From DASRBO01 sp035653595 (lineage in GTDB: Bacteria; Actinomycetota; Acidimicrobiia; Acidimicrobiales; JAJPHE01), in NCBI GenBank assembly GCA_035653595.1, contig DASRBO010000016.1, positions 1 to 5,484 on the forward strand: a DNA stretch of 5,484 bases, in the 5' to 3' direction. How positions within the stretch are numbered: the stretch's first letter is position 1; every line of letters starts with the position of its first letter. Of the stretch, positions 1 to 5,229 are shown piece after piece. The translations under genes were made by a program, and so were the position numbers. A model generated the notes under the pieces. That model did no database searches and had not been told where the DNA came from. It saw only the letters and a list, made by a program, of their open reading frames with translations.

Positions 1-491
1 TGGGGCGAGCTCCCCGGACCGGCGCCGCTGATGCGCACCTCGCCACCGGCGAAGGTGGGATCGGCGAAGTCCGCCACCCCGTTGGCGCGCACGCAGGCGG
101 CCCAGTCGAGCCAGGCCTGCTGCTGGGCCGGGGACAACCGCCGACCGGTGTCCCCCCAGCCACCCGGCACCAGGGCCTCGCAGGTCGTCGAGGCCGACTG
201 GAAGGCGGCCGAGTGCGGGTCGATTTCCGTGGTCCGGAACCCGTAGCCGCCACTGGGCGTCTGGACCGGGTCGGGGAACTGGGCCATGCCGTGGCTGCGC
301 ATGCAGCGGGCGTAGGCGAGGGCCCTGGCCAGGGGCGTCGCCCCGGCCACCGAAGACGAGCCCGCTCCGCCGGCGCTGTCGGCCGACCGGCCCACGCTGG
401 CCACCGGGGCCGACGGGGACCCGCCCGAGCAGCCGCCGACGGCGAGGCCCGCAACAACGGCGGCGACCGACCACAGCTTCGATGAACCCAT
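1..491 (-). CDS. Secreted lipoprotein with Cys-pair repeats (paralogue 1), 3' end cut by window edge
   Basis: Reading leftward from ATG 491-489, the frame stays open for 163 codons to the window edge, so the C-terminus is missing. The N-terminus is a lipoprotein signal: K5, a hydrophobic stretch at about residues 6-18, then VGGC with the lipidation Cys at 21. A Ser/Ala/Gly-rich linker follows (about 22-52). The mature part has two related repeats. The first runs from YARCMRSHG (Cys63) through FPDP to Cys104. The second starts at AQQQAWLDWAACVR (Cys133), followed by FADPTF, and its partner Cys would lie beyond the edge. The protein is clearly paralogous to the lipoprotein at 2492-3058. A strong Shine-Dalgarno sequence decides the start. 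Function is unknown: I recognise the CMRxHG...FPDP pattern as recurrent in actinobacterial lipoproteins but know no assigned role. It probably sits on the outer face of the membrane and is divergently transcribed from the two-component operon at 624-2422. Confidence 0.88.
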   Translation of the reverse strand, partial: MGSSKLWSVAAVVAGLAVGGCSGGSPSAPVASVGRSADSAGGAGSSSVAGATPLARALAYARCMRSHGMAQFPDPVQTPSGGYGFRTTEIDPHSAAFQSASTTCEALVPGGWGDTGRRLSPAQQQAWLDWAACVRANGVADFADPTFAGGEVRISGAGPGSSP

Positions 492-503
492 CCCTCCTCC
501 TCG
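492..503 (-). promoter_or_regulatory. Shine-Dalgarno of lipoprotein 1
   Basis: Read leftward, CGAGGAGGAGGG directly precedes ATG 491-489. It contains overlapping GGAGG cores. This fixes the lipoprotein start and contrasts with the regulator gene on the other side, which has no such sequence. Confidence 0.75.
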
Positions 504-540
504 GCGACTCCCCTGCGCTTCCGGCGTCGCTAGAACGGGA

Positions 541-546
541 TGGATA
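541..546 (-). promoter_or_regulatory. Candidate -10 box of lipoprotein 1
   Basis: TATCCA on the minus strand, preceded by TG one base upstream (extended -10 style). It lies exactly 9 nt outside the left edge of the palindrome at 556-599. The implied start near 534 gives a leader of about 43 nt that includes the Shine-Dalgarno. No TTGACA-like -35 exists; that position falls inside the palindrome, which suggests activator dependence. This is inferred from position and weak consensus match only. Confidence 0.35.
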
Positions 547-555
547 CACCCGGGC

Positions 556-599
556 GCGTATCGGGGGCGTATCGGATGTCCGATACGCCCCCGATACGC
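556..599. promoter_or_regulatory. Operator 1: perfect 44-bp palindrome of four GCGTATCGG half-sites
   Basis: Two perfect 21-bp arms (556-576 and 579-599) flank a 2-nt centre. Each arm holds two direct copies of GCGTATCGG: 556-564 and 567-575 on the plus strand, and 580-588 and 591-599 on the minus strand. The period within each arm is 11 bp. OmpR/PhoB-family regulators bind as head-to-tail dimers to direct repeats of about 10-11 bp, so this looks like two dimers facing each other. It sits between the divergent lipoprotein and regulator genes, where it covers the -35 regions of both candidate promoters. The likely binder is the regulator at 624-1316 (inference). The repeats are seen directly; occupancy is not. 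Confidence 0.8.
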
Positions 600-608
600 T
601 CGAGCTCC

Positions 609-614
609 TACCAT
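609..614 (+). promoter_or_regulatory. Candidate -10 box of the module 1 two-component operon
   Basis: TACCAT keeps the key T, A and final T of TATAAT. It lies exactly 9 nt outside the right edge of the palindrome, mirroring the candidate on the lipoprotein side. Only 9 nt separate it from ATG 624, so transcription would begin at or within a few bases of the start codon, giving a leaderless or nearly leaderless mRNA. No -35 consensus is visible. Confidence 0.4.
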
Positions 615-623
615 CGCCAGCGC

Positions 624-1316
624 ATGCGCGTGCTCATCGTCGAGGACGAGCCCTACATGGCCGAAGCCATCCGCGACGGTCTGCGCCTCGAAGCGATCGC
701 CGCCGACGTGGCCGGTGACGGCGACACGGCCCTGGAGCTGCTGAGGCTCAACGCCTATGACATCGCCGTCCTCGACCGCGACATACCCGGGCCGTCGGGT
801 GACGAGATCGCCAGGCGGATCGTCGCCTCCGGGGCCGGCATGCCCGTGCTCATGCTCACCGCCGCCGATCGGCTGGACGACAAGGCGTCCGGGTTCGAGC
901 TCGGGGCCGACGACTATCTCACCAAGCCCTTCGAGCTGCGGGAGCTGGTGCTGCGACTGAGGGCACTCGATCGCCGCCGCGCCCACCACCGGCCTCCCGT
1001 GCGGGAGATCGCCGGTCTCCGCCTCGATCCGTTCCGCCGCCAGGTCCACCGCGACGGCCGCTGCGTCCCGCTCACCAGGAAGCAGTTCGCCGTGCTCGAG
1101 GTCCTGGTGGCGGCCGAGGGCGGGGTGGTGAGCGCCGAGGAGCTGTTGGAACGGGCGTGGGACGACAGCGTCGACCCGTTCACCAACGCCGTGCGGATAA
1201 CGGTCTCCGCCCTGCGCAAGCGTCTGGGCGAGCCATGGATCATCGCGACCGTGCCCGGCGTCGGCTACCAGATCGACACTCGATCACCTGCTGGGACGCC
1301 CGACGGTGAGCGGTGA
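624..1316 (+). CDS. OmpR/PhoB-family response regulator, module 1
   Basis: A 230-residue DNA-binding response regulator. The receiver domain (about 2-115) has the acidic pair E7-D8, phospho-acceptor D51 in VLDRD, switch Thr79 in LTAAD and Lys101 in the KPF motif, so it looks phosphorylatable. A linker (about 116-127) leads to a winged-helix domain (about 128-218), with recognition helix around 187-201 (TNAVRITVSALRKRL) and the wing ending in PGVGYQI. Length is normal for the family. I chose ATG 624 because MRVLIVEDE is the canonical receiver start and matches the paralogue exactly. An in-frame ATG at 540 would add 28 residues encoded across the operator. There is no convincing Shine-Dalgarno, which fits a leaderless start. 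Its stop overlaps the kinase start by four bases (GTGA). It is probably phosphorylated by that kinase and probably binds operator 1. Position 196 is Ala where the paralogue has Arg. Confidence 0.95.
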   Translation: MRVLIVEDEPYMAEAIRDGLRLEAIAADVAGDGDTALELLRLNAYDIAVLDRDIPGPSGDEIARRIVASGAGMPVLMLTAADRLDDKASGFELGADDYLTKPFELRELVLRLRALDRRRAHHRPPVREIAGLRLDPFRRQVHRDGRCVPLTRKQFAVLEVLVAAEGGVVSAEELLERAWDDSVDPFTNAVRITVSALRKRLGEPWIIATVPGVGYQIDTRSPAGTPDGER

Positions 1317-2422
1317 ACCGACTGCCTGGTCTGAGCGTCCGGCTCAAGTTCACCCTCAGCTACGCCGGCTTCGTGATCCTCGCCGGTGCCCTGTTGCTCG
1401 CCGCGGTGGCGGCGTTCCTGGTGCGATACGTCCCTCACCACGAGTTCTTCATCCCGCACCCGGGGGCATTTCCGGAGTTGGCCCCGGACCGACGAGTCCT
1501 GCTGGCCGACTTCGCTCCGATCGCCGCCGTAGCTCTGTTGTTGCTCCTGGTGTTCGGCCTGACGGGGGGCTGGATCCTCGCCGGCCGGATGCTGGCGCCG
1601 CTGACCCGCATCACCGACGCCACCCGCCTGGCCGCCACCGGGACCCTCTCGCACCGGATCGCGCTGCCCGGTCGGAGCGATGAGTTCCGCGAGCTGGCCG
1701 ACGCCTTCGACACCATGCTCGCCCGCCTCGAGTCCCACGTGGCGGAAGCGCAGAGGTTCGCCGCCAACGCCTCCCACGAGCTGCGCACCCCCCTGGCGGT
1801 GACCCAGACGCTCCTGGACGTGGCTCGCAACGATCCGAACCGCGACCCGGCCGAGCTCATCGACCGCCTCCAGACCGTCAACGGACGGGCCATCGAGCTC
1901 ACCGAGGCGTTGCTGCTGCTCAGCCGGGCCGGCCAGCGGGCCTTCACCCCCGAAGCGGTCGATCTCTCCCTCGTGGCCGAGGAGGCCACCGAAGCGCTCC
2001 TGCCGCTGGCGGAGAAGCACGGCGTCGCCATGGAGATGGTGGCCGACACCGCCCTGACCGTCGGCTCGTATGCGCTCCTCCTGCAGCTGACGACGAACCT
2101 CGGGCACAACGCCATCGTCCACAACCTCGGCGAAGGAGGCACGGTGTGGGTCGCGACCAAACTTCAGCCGAAGACGGCCGTCATCACCGTCGAGAACACC
2201 GGTGAGAGGCTCGCCCCCCAACTGGTGGCCACCCTGGCCGAGCCGTTCCAGCGCGGATCCAGGCGGGTGCGCACCGACCACGCCGGGGTGGGCCTGGGTC
2301 TGGCCATCGTCAAGAGCATCGCCCAGGCCCACGACGGAACCCTCGCCGTCACTCCCCGAGCCGGCGGAGGGCTCTGCGTGGCGGTGGAGTTGCCCGTCGC
2401 CGGGCCACCACCGGCCAACTGA
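1313..2422 (+). CDS. Membrane sensor histidine kinase, module 1
   Basis: A 369-residue HAMP-type orthodox kinase. It starts at GTG 1313, which shares GTGA with the regulator stop and follows a weak GGTGAG, so translational coupling is likely. Visible layout: TM1 about 14-38, a short outside loop of roughly 27 residues (39-65), TM2 about 66-92, and HAMP about 91-143 with P96. The dimerisation helix carries NASHELRTPL, with the phospho-acceptor His155. The ATPase domain has the N-box around NLGHNAIVHN (Asn266), a degenerate G1 box (VENTG, Asn295 replacing the usual Asp), an FQR motif and the G2 box VGLGLAIV (about 326-333). The outside loop is too small for a folded sensor domain, so it may sense within the membrane or through a partner such as the divergently encoded lipoprotein (inference). 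The partner regulator is encoded immediately upstream. The ligand is unknown. Confidence 0.95.
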   Translation: MNRLPGLSVRLKFTLSYAGFVILAGALLLAAVAAFLVRYVPHHEFFIPHPGAFPELAPDRRVLLADFAPIAAVALLLLLVFGLTGGWILAGRMLAPLTRITDATRLAATGTLSHRIALPGRSDEFRELADAFDTMLARLESHVAEAQRFAANASHELRTPLAVTQTLLDVARNDPNRDPAELIDRLQTVNGRAIELTEALLLLSRAGQRAFTPEAVDLSLVAEEATEALLPLAEKHGVAMEMVADTALTVGSYALLLQLTTNLGHNAIVHNLGEGGTVWVATKLQPKTAVITVENTGERLAPQLVATLAEPFQRGSRRVRTDHAGVGLGLAIVKSIAQAHDGTLAVTPRAGGGLCVAVELPVAGPPPAN

Positions 2423-2491
2423 GTCCCTCGGCAGCCCTCGGCGGGCCGGCTCGGGCGGCGGCCAGGCCGCTCCCCGGTGGCACCGGCGAGC

Positions 2492-3058
2492 TCACGGCTG
2501 GGCGAAGCCGCCAGGCAGCTTGGACTGGCACGCCTTCTGGGCGGCCTGGAACTGGGGGGACGGCCCGGTCTGGGGGTTGCCCGCGCCGGGGGGAAGGGCG
2601 ACCCTGACCCCTCCGCCGGAGAAGGTGGGGTCGGGGAAGCCGGGGAACCCGTGACCCCGGATGCAGGCGGCATAGTCGAGGAAGGCCTGCTGCTGGGCGG
2701 CGGTCAGCGGGCGGGGGACCCCGTTGTTGGGAAGCAGGTGGCGGCAGGACTGCTGGGCGGCCTGCATCTGGGACGCGGTGGTGCCGCCTTGCTGGCGGGG
2801 TCCGATCTTGAACGCGAAGCCGCCGTCGGGCCCCGGCGTGGGGTCGGGGAAGCCGGGTACGCCGTGGGAGCGCATGCAGGCGGCGAAGTGCTGGGCCTCG
2901 GTGAGGCTCGGCTTGGCCGGCCCGCCAGCCGAGCCGCTGGCCGCCGTGGTCGTGGAACTCAAGCTGGCCACGGCGGGCGACGACGGGCCGCCGCAGGCGG
3001 CCAGGGCCACGGCCAGGGCCCCGATGGCCACCAGGCCCAACCGCTTCGGTTCGCTCAT
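2492..3058 (-). CDS. Secreted lipoprotein with two Cys-pair repeats (paralogue 2)
   Basis: A 188-residue protein, complete in the window. MSEPKR and a hydrophobic stretch end in LAAC, a good lipobox with the lipidation Cys at 22. A low-complexity Ser/Thr/Ala/Gly linker (about 23-50) follows. The mature region is an internal duplication. Repeat 1 has FAACMRSHGVPGFPDPT (Cys61) and a second Cys at 105. Repeat 2 has YAACIRGHGFPGFPDPT (Cys132) and a second Cys at 177. The spacing is 44 and 45 residues, so one disulfide per repeat is plausible outside the membrane. There are no recognisable catalytic residues. It is paralogous to the lipoprotein at 1-491, including the AQQQAxLDxAAC and DPTF segments. 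It is divergent from the regulator at 3175 and convergent with the kinase ending at 2422. The function is unknown. A regulon output or an accessory sensor of the neighbouring kinase are both possible; CseA of the Streptomyces CseBC system is a precedent for the latter. Confidence 0.9.
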   Translation of the reverse strand: MSEPKRLGLVAIGALAVALAACGGPSSPAVASLSSTTTAASGSAGGPAKPSLTEAQHFAACMRSHGVPGFPDPTPGPDGGFAFKIGPRQQGGTTASQMQAAQQSCRHLLPNNGVPRPLTAAQQQAFLDYAACIRGHGFPGFPDPTFSGGGVRVALPPGAGNPQTGPSPQFQAAQKACQSKLPGGFAQP

Positions 3059-3061
3059 GGT

Positions 3062-3068
3062 CCCTCCC
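3062..3068 (-). promoter_or_regulatory. Shine-Dalgarno of lipoprotein 2
   Basis: On the minus strand, GGGAGGG lies 3 nt before ATG 3058-3056. It supports this start, which also places the basic n-region and LAAC lipobox at the usual distance. It abuts the hairpin at 3068-3089. Confidence 0.65.
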
Positions 3069-3089
3069 GGGCGGGCCGGCGCCCGCCCG
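3068..3089 (-). repeat. GC hairpin in the leader of lipoprotein 2
   Basis: Perfect 9-bp arms (CGGGCGGGC at 3068-3076 and its complement at 3081-3089) surround a 4-nt loop. If the candidate -10 box at 3094-3099 is right, transcription starts near 3087. The mRNA would then begin with most of this stem, directly before the Shine-Dalgarno. It could affect mRNA stability or ribosome access. Chance is possible in such GC-rich DNA, and the other module has no equivalent. Confidence 0.4.
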
Positions 3090-3093
3090 ATCG

Positions 3094-3099
3094 GTTATG
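3094..3099 (-). promoter_or_regulatory. Candidate -10 box of lipoprotein 2
   Basis: CATAAC on the minus strand matches four of six bases of TATAAT. It lies 7 nt outside the left edge of the operator at 3107-3153, the same distance as the candidate on the other side. No -35 consensus is present at the right spacing. Confidence 0.35.
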
Positions 3100-3106
3100 C
3101 CAGAAG

Positions 3107-3153
3107 GGCGGTTGCACGGCGGTAACGGGTGCTGTTACCCCACTGAAACCACC
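3107..3153. promoter_or_regulatory. Operator 2: four head-to-head half-sites, imperfect 20-bp arms
   Basis: Plus strand: GGCGGTT (3107-3113), four bases, then GGCGGTAAC (3118-3126), an 11-bp period. Minus strand, read from 3153: GGTGGTT, four bases, then a ninemer ending GGGGTAAC. The two 20-base arms agree at 15 positions around a 7-nt centre. The inner core GGTAAC/GTTACC (3121-3126 and 3134-3139) is perfect. The 7-N4-7 direct-repeat format is known for OmpR/PhoB-type regulators, for example M. tuberculosis PhoP. The arrangement matches operator 1, but the sequence word is different. The likely binder is the regulator at 3175-3834 (inference). Confidence 0.6.
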
Positions 3154-3160
3154 GCTCCGC

Positions 3161-3166
3161 CATCCT
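3161..3166 (+). promoter_or_regulatory. Candidate -10 box of the module 2 two-component operon
   Basis: CATCCT is a weak match to TATAAT. It is placed 7 nt outside the right edge of operator 2 and 8 nt before ATG 3175, so the mRNA would be leaderless or nearly so, as in module 1. The call rests mainly on this positional parallel. Confidence 0.25.
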
Positions 3167-3174
3167 TGGTGGTG

Positions 3175-3834
3175 ATGAGGGTGCTGGTGGTCGAGGACCA
3201 CGCCGAGCTGGCGGAGACGGTGGCGACCGGCCTGCGCAGGGAGGGCATGGCGGTCGACATCGCCCTGGACGGCATCGAGGCGCTGGACCGCACCGCTGCC
3301 ACCGCCTACGACGTGGTGGTGCTGGACCGCGACCTGCCCCGGCTGTCGGGGGACGAGGTGTGCCGGGCCCTGGTGGCCTCAGGCGCCGCCACCCGGGTCA
3401 TCATGCTCACCGCCGCCGCCACCGTGGAGGACCGGGTCGAGGGCTTCGGGGTGGGGGCGGATGACTACCTGCCCAAGCCGTTCGCCTTCGCCGAGCTGGT
3501 CGTGCGGGTCCGCGCCCTGAGCCGGCGAGTGGCCCCGCCGGTGCCGGTGGTGCTCTCCCATGAGGACCTCAGGCTGGACACGGCCCAGCGCCTGGCCACC
3601 CGGGCCGGGCGTCGCCTACCCCTGTCTCCCAAGGAGCTCGCCGTGCTGCAGGTCCTTCTCACCGCCGGTGGTGCGGTGGTATCGGCCGAGGAGCTGCTGG
3701 AGCGGGTCTGGGACGAGGCGACCGACCCCTTCACCAGCGCCGTCAAGGTGACCATCAGCCGCCTGCGGGCCAAGCTGGGAGAGCCCCCGCTGATCGAGAC
3801 GGTTCCCGACGCCGGCTATCGGATGGGCCCATGA
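3175..3834 (+). CDS. OmpR/PhoB-family response regulator, module 2
   Basis: A 219-residue regulator that aligns without a gap to the one at 624-1316. The receiver (about 2-115) has E7-D8, phospho-acceptor D51 in VLDRD, Thr79 in LTAAA and Lys101 in PKPF. The winged-helix domain (about 130-217) has recognition helix about 187-201 (TSAVKVTISRLRAKL) and ends DAGYRM. ATG 3175 is chosen because it gives the canonical MRVLVVEDH start at the same place as the paralogue. The in-frame ATG at 3097 would put coding sequence through operator 2. TTG and GTG codons at 3166, 3169 and 3172 are in frame and cannot be fully excluded. There is no good Shine-Dalgarno. The stop shares ATGA with the following kinase. 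The protein probably receives phosphate from that kinase and binds operator 2. It lacks the 11-residue C-terminal extension of its paralogue and carries Arg196, the more usual residue there. Confidence 0.95.
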   Translation: MRVLVVEDHAELAETVATGLRREGMAVDIALDGIEALDRTAATAYDVVVLDRDLPRLSGDEVCRALVASGAATRVIMLTAAATVEDRVEGFGVGADDYLPKPFAFAELVVRVRALSRRVAPPVPVVLSHEDLRLDTAQRLATRAGRRLPLSPKELAVLQVLLTAGGAVVSAEELLERVWDEATDPFTSAVKVTISRLRAKLGEPPLIETVPDAGYRMGP

Positions 3835-5141
3835 TCCGGCGGTCCTGGCGGCGGCTTCGCTCCTGGGCGACGGGTGGGACCGGGCGGTCCGGGCTGACCA
3901 TCCGGGTCCGCCTCAGCGCCCTCTACGGCATCCTCTTCCTGGTTTCCGGCGGCGTCCTCCTGGCCTTCACCAACTTGCTGGTGGACCGCCATCTGCCCGG
4001 CGGCGATGTGTACGCGGCAAGGGTGGTCAACGCCCCCGGGCCCCTCCAGATCGTGATCAGACGCACTTCAGGCGTCATCGGCGCCGGCGGGCGCGGAGGA
4101 GTGGCCATCGCCGGGCCCAATGTCAACTTCGTGCCGCTCGAGCCGGCGAACCCGGACCCACAGGCGATCTTCGCCCAGCTGAAGACCACCTCGGATGCTC
4201 AGCGCACTGCCGCGGTCCATCAGCTCGTACTGGACTCCGCCCTCGCCCTGGGCGTCATGGCCCTGGCTTCCAGCCTGCTCGGCTGGCTGATGGCGGGTCG
4301 GGCTCTTCGACCGGTCGAGGTGATGACCTCGGCCGCTCGCGACATCTCGGAGTACAACCTGCACCAGCGTCTTCCCGAGGCCGGACCGCGGGACGAGCTG
4401 CGCCACCTGGCCTCCACCTTCAACGCCCTCCTGGGCCGACTGGAGGCCGCCTTCGACTCGCAGCGCCGGTTCGTGGCCAACGCCTCCCACGAGCTGCGCA
4501 CCCCTTTGACCCTGGAGCGGGCCGTGGTGGAGGTGAACCTCGCCGATCCCGACGCCGATGTCGACGCCCTGCGGGCGATGGGCCAGCGGGTGCTGGACAT
4601 CGGGGCGCAGCAGGAGGTCCTCATCGAGGCCCTCCTCACTCTGGCCCGGAGCCAGCGGGGACTCGACCAGCGACAGCCCGTCGATCTGGAGGCCAGCGTG
4701 GCCGCGGCGGTGGAGGCCGCCAGCGCCCGCGCCGCCGCCGGGTCCATCACCGTCGCCGCCGACCTGAACCCGGCCTGGGTCTCTGGCGACAAACGGCTGA
4801 TCGACAGGATGGCGGCCAACGTGGTCGACAACGCCGTGCAGCACAACTACCCCGGCGGGTGGGTCCGGGTCGAAACCACGACCGGGGGAACGACGGCCAC
4901 GCTGAGGGTCCGGAACAGCGGACCGGTCGTGGACCCCGAGGAGGTGAACGGCCTGCTGCAGCCCTTCCAACGCCAGGGCCAGGAGCGAACCGGTCATCCC
5001 AGTGGACTCGGCCTCGGACTGTCGATCGTCGAAGCCATCGCCTCGGCCCACGAGGGGAGACTCGACATAGCCGCCCGCCCCGAAGGGGGCCTCGCCGTCG
5101 TAGTGGCCCTCCCCGGCGCCGACCCGGCGACCCCCTCATGA
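3831..5141 (+). CDS. Membrane sensor histidine kinase, module 2
   Basis: A 436-residue HAMP-type kinase. It starts at ATG 3831, overlapping the regulator stop (ATGA), with a weak GGATGGG three bases before it. A basic, Arg-rich N-terminus (1-26) precedes TM1 (about 28-51). An outside segment of about 80 residues (52-131) is followed by TM2 (about 132-156) and HAMP (about 153-206, P161). The dimerisation helix has NASHELRTPL with the phospho-acceptor His220. The ATPase domain shows the N-box NVVDNAVQHN (Asn330, Asn334), a degenerate G1 box (VRNSG, Asn362 in place of Asp), an FQR motif and the G2 box GLGLGLSIV (about 392-400). It is homologous to the kinase at 1313-2422 from TM2 onward, but its outside segment is about three times longer and unrelated by eye, so the input signal has probably diverged. 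The partner is the regulator immediately upstream. The ligand is unknown. Confidence 0.95.
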   Translation: MIRRSWRRLRSWATGGTGRSGLTIRVRLSALYGILFLVSGGVLLAFTNLLVDRHLPGGDVYAARVVNAPGPLQIVIRRTSGVIGAGGRGGVAIAGPNVNFVPLEPANPDPQAIFAQLKTTSDAQRTAAVHQLVLDSALALGVMALASSLLGWLMAGRALRPVEVMTSAARDISEYNLHQRLPEAGPRDELRHLASTFNALLGRLEAAFDSQRRFVANASHELRTPLTLERAVVEVNLADPDADVDALRAMGQRVLDIGAQQEVLIEALLTLARSQRGLDQRQPVDLEASVAAAVEAASARAAAGSITVAADLNPAWVSGDKRLIDRMAANVVDNAVQHNYPGGWVRVETTTGGTTATLRVRNSGPVVDPEEVNGLLQPFQRQGQERTGHPSGLGLGLSIVEAIASAHEGRLDIAARPEGGLAVVVALPGADPATPS

Positions 5142-5229
5142 CCTCGAGGGTGGGCAGGTTGTAGCTGTGGCTTCTCGCCGTGCCCAGGCCCGAGGCCGGC
5201 GAGCGGCCCGCCACCGTGCTTGACGAGCC

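Noticed and set aside
556..599. Palindrome as a mobile-element end, REP element or transcription terminator
   Set aside because: It is a single locus between divergent starts, with internal 11-bp direct repeats, no T-tract and no flanking duplication. An operator fits better.
540..623. N-terminal extension of the first regulator from ATG 540 or ATG 576
   Set aside because: The extra residues come from the palindrome. They precede the canonical MRVLIVEDE start and have no equivalent in the paralogue.
2192..2203. Reading the G1-box change as a sign of a dead kinase
   Set aside because: Both paralogues share the change while the His, N-box and G2 motifs stay intact, and similar forms seem common in actinobacterial kinases.
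1265..2332. Long minus-strand open frame (355 codons) opposite the first kinase
   Set aside because: It is antisense to a gene with full kinase motifs. Its composition is Gly/Gln/His/Arg-rich with no domain signs, typical of shadow frames in GC-rich DNA.
2474..2486. Small hairpin CCGGT-GGC-ACCGG after lipoprotein 2 as a terminator; also GCGGCC/GGCCGC at 2458-2470
   Set aside because: Stems of only 5-6 bp with no T-tract in a GC-rich convergent gap. Such pairs arise by chance, so I do not call a terminator.
3097..3174. N-terminal extension of the second regulator from ATG 3097
   Set aside because: The extension would be encoded by operator 2 and the candidate promoter, and it is unrelated to the extension region of the paralogue.
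2477..3175. Plus-strand open frame across lipoprotein 2
   Set aside because: It is Gly-rich, antisense to a gene with lipobox, Shine-Dalgarno and a paralogue, and it would run through operator 2.
4068..5051. Long minus-strand open frame (327 codons) opposite the second kinase
   Set aside because: Same reason: antisense to a well-supported kinase, low-complexity composition and no recognisable motif.
5142..5229. Convergent gap between the second kinase and the receiver fragment
   Set aside because: It contains an 8-bp palindrome CCTCGAGG at 5142-5149 and short GGCC pairs, but no T-tract, tRNA or repeat signal strong enough to annotate.
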